Below, piece by piece: positions 26,983 to 37,323 of a stretch of DNA of 64,000 bases; within the stretch, counting starts at the first letter, position 1; each line of letters starts with the position of its first letter. The translations under genes and the position numbers were made by a program. Location of the stretch: contig NZ_CP009512.1 in NCBI RefSeq assembly GCF_000970205.1, positions 62,001-126,000 of the forward strand. The letters run 5' to 3'. The notes under the pieces were generated by a model. That model worked only from the letters and a program-made list of their open reading frames with translations. It had not been told where the DNA came from and ran no database searches. Origin of the DNA: Methanosarcina mazei S-6 (GTDB lineage: Archaea > Halobacteriota > Methanosarcinia > Methanosarcinales > Methanosarcinaceae).

Positions 26983-28287
26983 GTGTCTGACACAGTAGAC
27001 ATCTACGACGACAGAGGAAAACTGCTCGAGAGCAATGTCGACATTATGAGCCTTGCTCCAACAAGAAACGCAGCAATTAAAAAGATTATCTTGGACACCA
27101 AGCGGTCCGTTGCAGTCAACCTCGCAGGTATTCAGGGCGCACTTGCCAGCGGCAAGATGGGCGGTAAGGGCCGTCAGATCTTAGGCCGTGGACTCAACTA
27201 CGATATCGTAGGCAATGTTGATGCTATTGCAGCAAACGTAAAGAAGCTCGTCCAGGTTGACGAAGGCGACGACACAAATGTCAGGGTCCTTAAAGGCGGA
27301 AAGAGCCTGCTTATTCAGGCCCCCTCATCCAGAATGGCCGCTGGTGCTGACTTCATGGCTGCAACAACAGTCGGTGCAGCAGCAGTTACCCAGACCCTCA
27401 TTGACATGTTTAAAACAGACTTATACGATGCACCTATCGTAAAATCTGCAGTCTGGGGAAGCTACCCGCAGACAATGGACCTCATGGGCGGACAGGTTCA
27501 GGGTATTCTGAGCATCCCCCAGAACAACGAAGGTCTTGGCTACTCCCTCAGGAACATCATGGCCAACCACGTTGCAGCAATCACCAACCGTGGCGCAATG
27601 AACGCAGCAGCTCTCTCCTCAATCTACGAACAGTCCGGTATCTTCGAGATGGGTGGAGCAGTTGGTATGTTCGAGAGACACCAGCTCCTTGGTCTCGCTT
27701 ACCAGGGTCTCAACGCCAATAACATGGTATATGACATCGTGAAGGAGAACGGTAAGGACGGAACCATTGGAACCGTTATCGAATCAATTGTCGGCAGGGC
27801 AATTGAAAACAATGTAATCTCCGTTGACAAGACCGCACCTTCCGGATATAAGTTCTACAAAGCAAACGACGTCCCAATGTGGAACGCCTATGCCGCAGCC
27901 GGTACACTTGCATCCACTCTCGTGAACTGTGGTGCAGGCCGTGCAGCCCAGAACGTCTCCTCAACACTTCTGTACTTCAACGACATCATTGAGAAGGAAA
28001 CCGGTCTCCCAGGATGCGACTATGGTAAAGTACAGGGTACTGCAGTAGGATTCTCATTCTTCAGCCACTCAATTTATGGTGGCGGTGGACCCGGTGTATT
28101 CAACGGTAACCACGTCGTTACCAGGCACTCCAGAGGTTTCGCAATTCCCTGCGTATGCGCAGCAGTAGCTCTGGATGCAGGTACTCAGATGTTCACAATC
28201 GAATCAACATCTGGCCTCATTGGCGACGTGTTCGGATCGATCGATGAATTCCGCCAGCCAATTAAGGCAGTTGCAGGAGCGCTCTAA
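26983..28287 (+). CDS. mcrB: Methyl-coenzyme M reductase beta subunit
   Basis: 434 aa, full length. Beta subunit of the (alpha-beta-gamma)2 nickel enzyme that reduces methyl-CoM with coenzyme B to methane and the CoM-CoB heterodisulfide. Starts [18 protein letters not shown] at a GTG with AAGGAGG at ideal spacing. Conserved segments include [16 protein letters not shown] and [19 protein letters not shown] near the C terminus, the latter lining the active-site channel. First gene of mcrBDCGA, in which all genes are closely spaced. Codon use is strongly biased, as in a highly expressed gene. Confidence 0.99.
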   Translation: MSDTVDIYDDRGKLLESNVDIMSLAPTRNAAIKKIILDTKRSVAVNLAGIQGALASGKMGGKGRQILGRGLNYDIVGNVDAIAANVKKLVQVDEGDDTNVRVLKGGKSLLIQAPSSRMAAGADFMAATTVGAAAVTQTLIDMFKTDLYDAPIVKSAVWGSYPQTMDLMGGQVQGILSIPQNNEGLGYSLRNIMANHVAAITNRGAMNAAALSSIYEQSGIFEMGGAVGMFERHQLLGLAYQGLNANNMVYDIVKENGKDGTIGTVIESIVGRAIENNVISVDKTAPSGYKFYKANDVPMWNAYAAAGTLASTLVNCGAGRAAQNVSSTLLYFNDIIEKETGLPGCDYGKVQGTAVGFSFFSHSIYGGGGPGVFNGNHVVTRHSRGFAIPCVCAAVALDAGTQMFTIESTSGLIGDVFGSIDEFRQPIKAVAGAL

Positions 28288-28311
28288 ACAAATTAGTTAA
28301 AAGGTCTAAAG

Positions 28312-28824
28312 ATGTCAGACTCTGCTTCAAACACAGAAAATTCCATTCAAATTGAAATCTTTCCCAGTAGAATTCTGTCCCCTGAGACTGCTCAGAAACT
28401 ACTCGTTGAGCTTTCTCAGGTTGATGGAATACTCCGTGTTATGATCCAGGGCAATAGACTTCCTGAAAAGGTAGGTTATGGTCCTGGCACCGGGGAAAAG
28501 GTTGAACATCCTCTGAGAAAGCCTATTCAGATCGGAGGTCAGGTTATTGAGCTCAGGGTTAGTGTAGGCAGGATCAGGCTTGAGGTCTTAAATGCCGAAG
28601 TCAAGGAAAATGTCAGGGCAGTATGCGAAAAAATGCTCCCGTTCTCTTTTGAATTCAGGGAAGGGCATTTCCTCAGGAGAAAGCCTACAGTAACTGACTA
28701 CGCTAAACTTGGTCCTGAAGCTGATCCACGCTTGCTTGGTATGGTAGATCCCAAAGCCAAAATAAACCAGCTTGTCTTCATTGAGAAACAAGAGAAAGAA
28801 GACGATGAAGATAAAGATGAGTGA
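28312..28824 (+). CDS. mcrD: Methyl-coenzyme M reductase operon protein D
   Basis: 170 aa, not a subunit of the mature enzyme. McrD binds Mcr and is thought to act in assembly or F430 handling. The family core is visible (IEIFPSRILSPETAQKLL, then GPGTGEKVEHPLRKPI). It lies 24 bp after mcrB and 6 bp before mcrC. Third positions are less biased than in mcrB, mcrG and mcrA, in line with lower expression. The C terminus is a charged KEDDEDKDE tail. Confidence 0.97.
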   Translation: MSDSASNTENSIQIEIFPSRILSPETAQKLLVELSQVDGILRVMIQGNRLPEKVGYGPGTGEKVEHPLRKPIQIGGQVIELRVSVGRIRLEVLNAEVKENVRAVCEKMLPFSFEFREGHFLRRKPTVTDYAKLGPEADPRLLGMVDPKAKINQLVFIEKQEKEDDEDKDE

Positions 28825-28830
28825 AAAGAT

Positions 28831-29451
28831 ATGATGTTTGACCGGGAAACACAGGTGGTTGATTGCCGATGCGGTGGAGGACTTGGCAAAGGAGGAGGAC
28901 TTGCTCAAAGAGGCACTCTTTCGGAAGCCGGTCGTGCCGACGTTGTAGCTGTTGCCATGAGTCCCGGACAGAGGCATATCACAAAACCGGTATGTGAGAT
29001 TACATACGGCATGAGGAAAGAAAACATTCAGGTGAGTGTGCTTGTACTTTACTCAGGTTCAGGTATCCCGGAATCAGGCATGAGGACAGGATCATTTGTA
29101 TTGAGTCCGGTAGAAGTCGCACAGATCGAAATGCACAAGCTGGCTGTTATTCACCTCGGGAATATCAAAGACCATGTAATCAGAAAAACCAGAGAAATTT
29201 TGAGCCAGGTAGACATACCGGCAATCATAGTCAGCCAGATTCCGGTGGATTTTGAGGATTTTGCAGAAGCAGGGATAAAGACGAGATTAGTGATGCCAAG
29301 GGATGAAAACATCCGTACCAAAGGAATTGTGATGGATATGGTAAGTGGGGTTACACGCGGTGACTCCTGTCCCAGGGATAAACTAAATTTAATAGTAAAA
29401 TACGTCAAGACGACATTAGACCAGTTAAAAGATCATAAAGGAGTTGCATGA
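28831..29451 (+). CDS. mcrC: Methyl-coenzyme M reductase operon protein C
   Basis: 206 aa. McrC is associated with the ATP-dependent activation complex that reduces the Ni of F430 in Mcr. The Gly-rich N terminus (CRCGGGLGKGGGLAQRGTL) and the VVAVAMSPGQRHITKPVCEI segment match the family. It sits between mcrD and mcrG; its TGA ends two bases before the mcrG ATG, so translation is coupled. It starts with two Met codons, the first taken here. Confidence 0.97.
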   Translation: MMFDRETQVVDCRCGGGLGKGGGLAQRGTLSEAGRADVVAVAMSPGQRHITKPVCEITYGMRKENIQVSVLVLYSGSGIPESGMRTGSFVLSPVEVAQIEMHKLAVIHLGNIKDHVIRKTREILSQVDIPAIIVSQIPVDFEDFAEAGIKTRLVMPRDENIRTKGIVMDMVSGVTRGDSCPRDKLNLIVKYVKTTLDQLKDHKGVA

Positions 29452-29452
29452 G

Positions 29453-30199
29453 ATGGCATACGAATCACAGTATTATCCAGGCGCTACATCTGTCGGCGCT
29501 AACAGAAGAAAGCACATGTCCGGAAAACTTGAGAAACTCAGGGAAATTTCCGACGAAGACTTAACTGCAGTCCTCGGACACCGTGCCCCAGGGAGCGACT
29601 ACCCGAGCACCCACCCACCACTCGCAGAAATGGGAGAGCCTGCATGCTCTGTCCGCGAAGCAGTGGCACCAACACCCGGTGCAGCAGCAGGAGACAGGGT
29701 CAGGTACGTCCAGTTCGCTGACTCAATGTACAACGCTCCGGCTACCCCGTACTTCAGATCATACTTCGCAGCAATCAACTTCAGAGGTGTAGACCCGGGT
29801 ACCCTTTCCGGTCGTCAGATTGTTGAAGCCCGTGAAAGAGACATGGAACAGTGCGCAAAGGTCCAGATGGAAACTGAAATGACTGACCACGCCCTCGCAG
29901 GTATGCGTGGTGCAACTGTGCACGGTCACTCTGTCCGTCTCCAGGAAGACGGTGTAATGTTCGACATGCTTGACAGGAGAAGACTCGAAGGCAGCACTAT
30001 CATAATGGACAAGGACCAGGTCGCAATTCCACTCGACAGGAAAGTAGACCTCGGCAAGCCAATGTCCAGTGAAGAAGCTGCAAAAAGAACCACAATCTAC
30101 CGTGTGGACAATGTAGCCTTCAGGGACGATGCAGAAGTCGTTGAATGGGTACAGAGGATCTTCGATCTGAGAACTAAGTACGGATTCCAGCCTAAATGA
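29453..30199 (+). CDS. mcrG: Methyl-coenzyme M reductase gamma subunit
   Basis: 248 aa from ATGGCATACGAATCACAG; in-frame codons upstream (MHE) overlap mcrC and are not the start. Conserved parts include [36 protein letters not shown] and [20 protein letters not shown]. With McrA and McrB it forms the substrate channel to F430. AAAGGAG lies upstream inside mcrC, and it is followed after 10 bp by mcrA. Confidence 0.99.
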   Translation: MAYESQYYPGATSVGANRRKHMSGKLEKLREISDEDLTAVLGHRAPGSDYPSTHPPLAEMGEPACSVREAVAPTPGAAAGDRVRYVQFADSMYNAPATPYFRSYFAAINFRGVDPGTLSGRQIVEARERDMEQCAKVQMETEMTDHALAGMRGATVHGHSVRLQEDGVMFDMLDRRRLEGSTIIMDKDQVAIPLDRKVDLGKPMSSEEAAKRTTIYRVDNVAFRDDAEVVEWVQRIFDLRTKYGFQPK

Positions 30200-30209
30200 G
30201 GTGATCATA

Positions 30210-31922
30210 ATGGCAGCAGATATTTTCTCTAAATTCAAGAAATCAATGGAAGTCAAGTTCACACAGGAATATGGTTCAAACCAGCAGGCTGGTGGAGACA
30301 TCACCGGCAAGACTGCAAAGTTCCTGAGACTCGGTCCTGAGCAGGACGCAAGAAAAGCCGAAATGATCAAAGCCGGAAAGGAAATCGCAGAGAAGAGAGG
30401 CATTGCATTCTACAACCCAATGATGCACTCTGGTGCACCACTCGGTCAGCGTGCAATCACTCCTTACACACTTTCCGGAACTGACATCGTTGCAGAACCT
30501 GACGACCTCCACTACGTCAACAACGCTGCAATGCAGCAGATGTGGGATGACATCAGGAGAACCTGTATCGTCGGTCTTGACATGGCTCACGAGACCCTCG
30601 AGAAGAGGCTGGGTAAGGAAGTTACACCTGAAACCATCAACCACTACCTCGAAGTCCTTAACCACGCAATGCCCGGTGCAGCAGTGGTTCAGGAAATGAT
30701 GGTCGAAACCCACCCCGCCCTTGTTGACGACTGCTACGTCAAGGTGTTCACCGGTGACGACGAACTTGCAGACGAAATCGACAAGCAGTACGTCATCAAC
30801 ATCAACAAGATGTTCTCTGAAGAGCAGGCAGCCCAGATTAAGGCCTCCATGGGCAAGACAACCTGGCAGGCAATCCACATCCCAACAATTGTCTCCAGAA
30901 CAACTGACGGTGCTCAGACCTCCAGGTGGGCAGCCATGCAGATCGGTATGTCCTTCATCTCCGCATACGCAATGTGTGCCGGTGAAGCAGCAGTCGCTGA
31001 CCTGTCCTTCGCTGCAAAGCACGCAGCTCTTGTCTCCATGGGTGAAATGCTCCCGGCAAGGCGTGCACGCGGACCAAACGAGCCCGGTGGACTTTCCTTC
31101 GGTCACCTCGCAGACATTATCCAGACAAGCCGTGTTTCCCAGGACCCGGCAAAGATTGCTCTTGAAGTAGTCGGTGCAGGCTGTATGCTCTACGACCAGA
31201 TCTGGCTCGGATCATACATGTCCGGTGGTGTAGGATTCACACAGTATGCAACAGCTGCATACACAGACGACATCCTCGACAACAACACCTACTATGACGT
31301 TGACTACATCAACGACAAGTACAACGGTGCTGCAAACCTCGGAACTGACAACAAGGTAAAGGCAACCCTCGATGTAGTAAAAGACATCGCAACCGAGTCC
31401 ACACTCTATGGTATCGAGACCTACGAGAAATTCCCAACAGCCCTTGAAGACCACTTCGGTGGGTCCCAGAGAGCAACCGTGCTTGCAGCTGCATCAGGCG
31501 TTGCATGCGCTCTTGCAACCGGAAACGCAAATGCTGGTCTCTCAGGCTGGTACCTCTCCATGTATGTCCACAAGGAAGCATGGGGCAGACTCGGATTCTT
31601 CGGTTTCGACCTGCAGGATCAGTGTGGTGCCACAAACGTTCTGTCCTACCAGGGCGACGAAGGTCTCCCAGACGAACTCCGTGGTCCAAACTACCCCAAC
31701 TACGCAATGAACGTCGGTCACCAGGGTGGATACGCAGGTATCGCTCAGGCAGCCCACTCCGGACGTGGAGACGCATTCACCGTCAACCCACTCATTAAGG
31801 TCTGCTTCGCTGACGATCTCATGCCCTTCAACTTTGCAGAGCCCAGGAGAGAGTTCGGCCGCGGTGCCATCAGAGAGTTCGTGCCTGCTGGTGAGAGATC
31901 CCTCATCATCCCGGCAAAATAA
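30210..31922 (+). CDS. mcrA: Methyl-coenzyme M reductase alpha subunit
   Basis: 570 aa starting at ATGGCAGCAGAT, with GAGGTGAT four bases upstream. It carries the residues modified after translation in known Mcr: His271 (CAC at 31020), Arg285 (CGT at 31062), Gly465 (GGT at 31602, thioglycine in FGFDLQDQC) and Cys472 (TGT at 31623, S-methylcysteine). [20 protein letters not shown] is also conserved. It catalyses methane formation with nickel F430. Codon use is extremely biased. It ends 30 bp before a strong terminator. The enzymes for two of these modifications flank the operon. Confidence 0.99.
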   Translation: MAADIFSKFKKSMEVKFTQEYGSNQQAGGDITGKTAKFLRLGPEQDARKAEMIKAGKEIAEKRGIAFYNPMMHSGAPLGQRAITPYTLSGTDIVAEPDDLHYVNNAAMQQMWDDIRRTCIVGLDMAHETLEKRLGKEVTPETINHYLEVLNHAMPGAAVVQEMMVETHPALVDDCYVKVFTGDDELADEIDKQYVININKMFSEEQAAQIKASMGKTTWQAIHIPTIVSRTTDGAQTSRWAAMQIGMSFISAYAMCAGEAAVADLSFAAKHAALVSMGEMLPARRARGPNEPGGLSFGHLADIIQTSRVSQDPAKIALEVVGAGCMLYDQIWLGSYMSGGVGFTQYATAAYTDDILDNNTYYDVDYINDKYNGAANLGTDNKVKATLDVVKDIATESTLYGIETYEKFPTALEDHFGGSQRATVLAAASGVACALATGNANAGLSGWYLSMYVHKEAWGRLGFFGFDLQDQCGATNVLSYQGDEGLPDELRGPNYPNYAMNVGHQGGYAGIAQAAHSGRGDAFTVNPLIKVCFADDLMPFNFAEPRREFGRGAIREFVPAGERSLIIPAK

Positions 31923-31950
31923 ACTCAATAAATTAAACAACTTAAAACAG

Positions 31951-31980
31951 AGCAGGCCTTCGGGCCTGCTTTTTCTTTCT
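31951..31980 (+). terminator. mcr operon terminator
   Basis: A perfect 8-bp stem, AGCAGGCC (31951-31958) with GGCCTGCT (31963-31970) around a short ttcg loop, followed by ttttctttcttt. It lies 28 bp after the mcrA stop. This is the strongest rho-independent-looking terminator in the window. Confidence 0.85.
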
Positions 31981-31982
31981 TT

Positions 31983-32085
31983 CCCGAGTCCCGCCTCGGG
32001 AGGGCGGTGTCCTTTCCGCCCCGAATTGCGCATCGGGAGCACGCGGTCCTTTTCGCTCGCTTTGCTCTCTCAAGAGGACTAATTT
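31983..32085. repeat. Dispersed palindromic element, copy A
   Basis: CCCGAG-type hairpin followed by GTCCTTTT (32046-32053) pairing with AAGAGGAC (32072-32079) around a ctcgc-rich loop. The core recurs at 47006-47068 and 54168-54232. This copy is compound: two CCCGA blocks, and its end (ctcaagaggactaattt) is repeated once more at about 32124-32140. It lies between the mcr terminator and mcmA. Confidence 0.75.
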
Positions 32086-32267
32086 ACAAAATTACATATT
32101 GAGAGCCAGTATTGAGAACTGGGCTCAAGAGGACTAATTTTACGGGAAGTTGCTTCTTTTTGCTCATTCAAAAAAAGTAGAAGTGTGTCTATTTTCCTTT
32201 ACACTTGATATCTTGATCCACGATTTCCTACCATCAGCTTTCCATTCCAGGCTCATATATTTCTATT

Positions 32268-33248
32268 TCAAATCACAACAACATTTTTGCCTAATTTACC
32301 TGCGGCTTCAATAAATTTTGCTGTATCCACACCGGGAAACGTGTCTACGATACAAATATCATATTTTTCATCCAGGTAATTTACTAATTCTCTTATATCC
32401 GTACTGTAAACTTCAAAGTTGTTTCCGGATGCTATTAATTCTTTTTCGCTGCCTGAGAATTTTACCGGAAACCCGTTAGCTTCCAGATTAATCAAAGTAG
32501 TTTCTATTGCAGGGTGCCATATATCATTAAAAACAACTTTTCGCGCGCCGGCTTTAAGGCATGTGATTCCTAAACTTCCGGGGCCGCATGTGCAATCAAG
32601 AACAGAAGGATTATTATAATCTTTCAAAGCTTTTTCAAGTATTTCTATTTTCGGAGAGTGTACCTGCGGAAACTCTATGTGGATTTCATGCTGATATTTG
32701 TAAATCCCTAAAGCACCGTAAGGAGTCTGTATAATATCACATCTTAAATCGCATCCGGCAAGAAGTTCATATATATGGGGGCTGGAATCGGAGTCTTTTA
32801 TGCCCACAGTTTTTCTTGCATCTCCCTTTAAAACTCCTTTAACTTCCGGAACTTCCTTTATAACTCTCTCAGCACATTCTTTATTCATTTCACTGGATAA
32901 TATTACTAAAGAATTCTCAGGCAAAAAGGGTACATAATCAGTTAGATAGCCAGGAGTTATAAGAGGAACACATGCATTCCTTAAATTAGCTTTTTTATCT
33001 TTTATTCCTTCATCTATCATTACTTTTAGCACGTGAGCCATTACAATATCAAGCTGCCTTTTGCCGCATTTACAATTTCCAAAACGGTTATCTATTTCGT
33101 CCAGGTTAATCTGTTCTGCCAGAGGAGAGAATTTTCTTATTTTTTCTGTTTTGCAATCCCTGCATGGTTTGTAGAATAACTCAATGTCTTTCAGTACTTC
33201 CGAAACAGGTTTTATACATTTATCTCCGCACCTGCACTTTATTTCCAT
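32268..33248 (-). CDS. mcmA: SAM-dependent methyltransferase, probable McmA (McrA cysteine S-methylation)
   Basis: 326 aa. A Cys-rich N terminus (CRCGDKC, CRDCK, CKCGKRQ in the first 65 residues) precedes a Rossmann methyltransferase domain with motif I VLDCTCGPGSLGI near 217 and VFNDIWHPAIETTL after it. In M. acetivorans the gene immediately downstream of mcrA on the opposite strand (MA4545, mcmA) installs S-methylcysteine on McrA, and position, orientation and domain content agree here. The Cys-rich head may bind metal. The function is assigned by synteny and family, not by any residue I can check. Confidence 0.78.
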   Translation of the reverse strand: MEIKCRCGDKCIKPVSEVLKDIELFYKPCRDCKTEKIRKFSPLAEQINLDEIDNRFGNCKCGKRQLDIVMAHVLKVMIDEGIKDKKANLRNACVPLITPGYLTDYVPFLPENSLVILSSEMNKECAERVIKEVPEVKGVLKGDARKTVGIKDSDSSPHIYELLAGCDLRCDIIQTPYGALGIYKYQHEIHIEFPQVHSPKIEILEKALKDYNNPSVLDCTCGPGSLGITCLKAGARKVVFNDIWHPAIETTLINLEANGFPVKFSGSEKELIASGNNFEVYSTDIRELVNYLDEKYDICIVDTFPGVDTAKFIEAAGKLGKNVVVI

Positions 33249-33380
33249 ATATTTAATTGTGGATATTTTGTATAAGTACTATGTCATTTCTTATTATTCC
33301 TTATTATTCCTGAACTGGTTCAGATTCATTTAGAAGGCTAATGATTTCTTTGGCAGAGCGGAGAGTAATTTTTATCTCAC

Positions 33381-34673
33381 TTATTCTTCAGGAATCTCCT
33401 TGACTTTTGCTCCAAGGTTTCGCATATCTTTAAAGAAATCAGGATAGGATATCGATACAGACTCAGTGGTGTCAACTATCGTGTTTCCTGCAACCATGCC
33501 TGCTATAGCTAGAGACATCACAATCCGGTGGTCGTCCCAGCCGTGGACTTCGGCTCCCTCAAGAGTCCCTCCGGTGATTGTCAGGCTGTCCATTTCTTCT
33601 TTGAGGGAGACTCCCATTTTCGGAAGCTCGGTCGCAAGGGCGTGAAGCCGGTCTGTTTCTTTATAGCGGACATGCTCGGCGTTTTCTATTCTGCTGGTCC
33701 CTTCGGCAACTGAAGCAAGGACGGCAACAGTCGGTACAAGGTCAGGGGTTGATCCGGCATCAAAGGTAATGGCTTTTAATTTTCTTCCTCCTCTTACGGT
33801 CACAATGCCAGCTTCCATGTCCCATGTTATGTCTGCTCCCATCTGTTTGAGAGTATCAATAATCACTTTATCTCCCTGTTTTGAAGGGAATAGATTTTTG
33901 ACTGTGATTTCGGAGCCTTCAAGCATGGCTGCAGCTGCTAGCAGGTAGGAAGCAGAAGAAAAGTCTCCGGGAACCGTGTATTGTTTCAGGTCGTATTTCT
34001 GTTTTCCGGGGATGATAAATTTCGTGCCGTTATTATCATCTGTATGGATTTTGACTCCTGCCAGCCCGAGCATTTCTATGGTCACGTCAACATAAGGTCT
34101 TGACTTCAGTTTTCCTATAATGGAAAGAGTGGTGCTGTTTTCAGCAAGCGGGCAGGCTATAAGAAGAGCAGAGATAAACTGGGAGCTGATCGAGCCGCTT
34201 ATTTCCACTTCAGATCCCTTAATTCCTCCTTTGACCACAATAGGCGCTCTTTCGTTTCCTCGCGTAGAACAGGCTTTTGCTCCCAGCCTGTTGAGAACTT
34301 CAAGAAGAGGTCCGTTTGGACGCGTGCGAAGAGATGAGTCTCCTGTAAGTACAGTGATTCCGTCAGTTAAGCCTGCTATTGCTGTCATAAAGCGGAGGGT
34401 TGTCCCTGAATTTGCGGCATCAATTACATCATCAGGAATACCGGGCTTTCCATTAGATCCCTGGATGATGAGATTTTCTTTCTCCCGTCTAACCGCGGCT
34501 CCGAACATCTCAGAAGCTCTGATTGTAGCAAGAGTATCAGCGGAAAGGAGGGGACGGTGAATGATCGATTCTTTTGAAAGGGCTGCGAGAGTTATAGCCC
34601 TGTGGGTGTAACTCTTTGAAGGAGGGGCAAAGACCTCCCCTTTGATTGAGGATTTGCTAATTGAGGCGCGCAT
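33381..34673 (-). CDS. aroA: 3-phosphoshikimate 1-carboxyvinyltransferase (EPSP synthase)
   Basis: 430 aa. Transfers enolpyruvyl from PEP to shikimate-3-phosphate in aromatic amino-acid synthesis. Conserved blocks are PPSKSYTHRAITLAALS at the N terminus, NSGTTLRFMTAIAGL and LTGDSSLRTRPNGPLL in the first domain, FSSASYLLAAAAML in the middle and VRYKETDRLHALATEL near the C terminus. Two inside-out alpha/beta domains, cytoplasmic. Other shikimate genes are not adjacent. The ATG start is followed by a normal N terminus. Confidence 0.96.
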   Translation of the reverse strand: MRASISKSSIKGEVFAPPSKSYTHRAITLAALSKESIIHRPLLSADTLATIRASEMFGAAVRREKENLIIQGSNGKPGIPDDVIDAANSGTTLRFMTAIAGLTDGITVLTGDSSLRTRPNGPLLEVLNRLGAKACSTRGNERAPIVVKGGIKGSEVEISGSISSQFISALLIACPLAENSTTLSIIGKLKSRPYVDVTIEMLGLAGVKIHTDDNNGTKFIIPGKQKYDLKQYTVPGDFSSASYLLAAAAMLEGSEITVKNLFPSKQGDKVIIDTLKQMGADITWDMEAGIVTVRGGRKLKAITFDAGSTPDLVPTVAVLASVAEGTSRIENAEHVRYKETDRLHALATELPKMGVSLKEEMDSLTITGGTLEGAEVHGWDDHRIVMSLAIAGMVAGNTIVDTTESVSISYPDFFKDMRNLGAKVKEIPEE

Positions 34674-34776
34674 GTATAATCAGAGCTCTTCTATTTTTTT
34701 AATCCGGGTGTTGTTGAGTTTGACTGCTTTCTTTTTACCTTTTGAAACAGTTGACTGCTGAGTTTGAGCGAAACTT

Positions 34777-35430
34777 TCAGTTTATACCTTTCACAATGTT
34801 TTCTACCATGTCCCAGTCGTGGTCATAGACATGGGCTGAAATGCTTACAGTGGTGATTACTCCTGGCTCCACTCCTACTTTTTCGGCAACGTATTCAAGA
34901 AGTTTGGAGAGTCCGTAAAGGTTTGCAGGGTAAGCTCCTCCAAAGTCGTGGCTCCTGAAAAGTGTAGTAAGGTGGACTTTCTCATCCCGGATCTTGAAGT
35001 CGTCCAGGATCATGCAGGGGACTTCATTGACCTTTGTATCCACAGGCGGAATCCAGGTTACAGCTGTAGCACGTCTGGAGGTGGGACTCTCCTTCAGCTT
35101 TTCGATTACATACTCTATCTGGTCCACCTCCCCATTCCAGTTCCTGAGACGCTGCCCGTAAGTGTACTCAAAGTCCTGTATATTTTCGCCTGAGATCAGC
35201 TGTTTTGCATACTCTTCAAGCCTTTCTTCATTCCAGGCAGTATCTGCGGGAATTCTGTCCGTATAGGGATTTTCAATTACCACCATCAAATCCATGAATT
35301 CCTTTATCTGGCTTCCCCTTTCGTCAGTAATTACTCTCCCGTGGTTCCAGATAATATTAAGTCCGCGGTACCATGCATCAGAAATGTTCTTTGCCCTGAT
35401 GATCCTGCCAATCTCAAACTTGTTTTCCAT
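34777..35430 (-). CDS. thyA: Thymidylate synthase (archaeal short ThyA)
   Basis: 217 aa. The short methanogen form of folate/methanopterin-dependent thymidylate synthase. EVPCMILDDFKI contains the nucleophilic cysteine, SRRATAVTWIPP holds phosphate-binding arginines, and RSHDFGGAYPANLYGLSKLL carries the dUMP-binding Asn and His regions. It would methylate dUMP to dTMP using methylene-tetrahydrosarcinapterin (inferred). It is on the same strand as aroA but separated by 103 bp. Confidence 0.9.
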   Translation of the reverse strand: MENKFEIGRIIRAKNISDAWYRGLNIIWNHGRVITDERGSQIKEFMDLMVVIENPYTDRIPADTAWNEERLEEYAKQLISGENIQDFEYTYGQRLRNWNGEVDQIEYVIEKLKESPTSRRATAVTWIPPVDTKVNEVPCMILDDFKIRDEKVHLTTLFRSHDFGGAYPANLYGLSKLLEYVAEKVGVEPGVITTVSISAHVYDHDWDMVENIVKGIN

Positions 35431-36030
35431 AAAAAGCTCCCCAATCAGATCGGAATAGGGTGTGAATAACCGTGCAATAATTTGTTATACCAGAAGTGTT
35501 CTTCATCCGAATCTGTCTGCTTTATCAAGCATTCTACAAACATCAGATATGGACTGATATAATTTAATTTGTTGGATCTTGTCTTTACCTTTTATCGGCA
35601 ATCTTACCATGAACAGATATCTTTTCTTCTATCTTTTGCAGGCTACCAGTCCATTTATTTCATCTATCATTATCTTTTATAAGTGTCTTTTATAAGTGTC
35701 TTTTATAAGTGTCTTTTATAAGTGTCTTTTATAAGTGTCTTTTATAAGTGTCTTTTATAAGTGTCTTTTATAAGTGTCTTTTCTCTGTGAGTCTGATAAT
35801 TCCTGTGTAGTCTGATACCATATAGCACGCTATGTTTAAAAAAATACCGGGAAGGCTTTCAAAGAGAAAACGGACCTGAAATTTACGATTAAAGAATTTA
35901 AAGAAACTATACATGAAAATGAAAATTAGAAAGATGAATACTGAAAACAAATTAAAAATGAATCGAAGAACAAAATCGAAGATAGGTCAAAAGGTAGAAA
36001 TAAAAATGAAACTTAAAAAGTTAGAGGGCT
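35431..36030. other. 600-bp intergenic region thyA-htpX
   Basis: AT-rich. It holds the 13-bp minisatellite described separately and the thyA promoter region. A frame of 60 codons at 35768-35950 is low complexity (Phe-rich) and is not called. Confidence 0.5.
35674..35777. repeat. 13-bp tandem repeat, eight perfect units
   Basis: cttttataagtgt is repeated eight times without error, plus a partial ninth unit. Perfect homogeneity suggests recent expansion. On either strand the unit carries a TATAA-like word (ttttataag), so it could act as a multi-box promoter array, but this is speculative. Confidence 0.95.
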
Positions 36031-36894
36031 TTAGAACTTCATTGCCCTCAGGCGCCTTACACGTTCATCGGTCACGGGGTGAGTCCTGAAGAGGGACTGA
36101 ACAGCTCCTCCTTTCAGAGGGTTGACAATAAACATGTGGGCACTGCTTTCCTTTGCCTGTACATCTGAGACTCTCGCTCTGTAATGAGAGTTCCCATATT
36201 CGAGCTTTTCAAGAGCATCAGCAAGAGCCCATGGTTTTCTGGAAATCCTGGCTCCTTCTTCATCGGCTGCAAATTCTCTTGACCTTGAGATTGCAAGCTG
36301 GATAAGGGTTGCAGCAATCGGCGCCACAATGGCCATTGCAATAAGGCCAACGATTCCGCCGTTGCCGTCATCGTCTCTGCCTCCGAAACCGCCGAATATT
36401 GCAGCCCACTGCGCCCAGTGAGCAAGCATTGTGACAACACCTGCAAGGGTTGCAGCTATAGCACTTATCAGGGTATCCCTGTTCTTTACGTGTGCCAGCT
36501 CGTGTGCCAGTACACCTTCCATCTCTTCATAAGAGAGGAGCTCAAGAATTCCGGTAGTTGCAGCCACAGCCGCATGCTTTGGATCTCTGCCGGTTGCAAA
36601 GGCATTGGGCATTCCGGACTGTACAATATACACTTTAGGTTTTGGTATTCCTGCTTTCATCACGAGCCCATCGACAATCCTGTGCAGGTTTGGAGCTTCC
36701 GCCGGGGAAACTTCTTTTGCCCTGTACATCTTAAGGACTATCTTGTCACTGTACCAGTAGCTCCCAAAGTTGAGAACTACTGCAAACAGGAATGCGATGA
36801 TCATTCCGCCTGTTCCGCCAAAGTAGTCACCTATGATAACAAGGAGACCTGTAAGGGCGGCAAGCAAAACTGTAGTTTTAAGCATGTTCTTCAT
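36031..36894 (-). CDS. htpX: HtpX membrane zinc metalloprotease (M48)
   Basis: 287 aa. Two N-terminal membrane helices (residues about 6-40), then [13 protein letters not shown] with the HExxH zinc site near residue 132, two more hydrophobic segments ([20 protein letters not shown] and the [20 protein letters not shown] stretch) and [14 protein letters not shown] with the third zinc ligand. It degrades misfolded membrane proteins. The C-terminal [19 protein letters not shown] is typical. The 5' leader has a CCCAG/CTGGG hairpin near 36917-36935. Confidence 0.95.
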
Positions 36895-37323
36895 GACTTC
36901 TCACACGACGTCCTCCCAGGCTAACGTCTGGGTTTTCGGTCTTTGATTTCTATGTTCTGGACTTATTTTAATAAGTTCGATTAAATAGAATCAATAATAA
37001 GTATTCTGTTTACAGATATATATTTTTTATCTCGCATCAGGCAGGTTTCTACAATGGTGCCACATGGTTTTCCTTTTTATCCATAAAACCATTTATGGCT
37101 GTCTCAAAAAGGAAAAATTAAACATCAAGCTGGAAGTTTTTTCCTCTTTGCGATCGTACTTTCTCTGCCTTCTGCTACAATCCCCAAACTTTAAACTTAA
37201 AGCACAACTAAAATATCGGTTTGGATATATTTATATTTTGTATGCTTTTGTATGCAATATTGGTTTGATTTCAAACCATTATATGGGGACTTCAGGTATA
37301 TATTATTTGTTGAAAGAAATTTT
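36895..37323. other. Intergenic region htpX-mrr
   Basis: Holds the htpX promoter and leader. GGTTTGA-TT-TCAAACC at about 37262-37277 is a 7-bp inverted repeat downstream of mrr and may end its transcript. An 87-codon frame on the plus strand (37064-37327) is AT-driven and not called. Confidence 0.45.

Noticed and set aside
30276-31106. 276-codon antisense frame inside mcrA
   Set aside because: Arises from the extreme codon bias of mcrA; Cys/Val-rich nonsense sequence without homology.
35674-35777. CRISPR-like array
   Set aside because: Units are contiguous 13-mers without spacers and no cas genes are present; this is a minisatellite.
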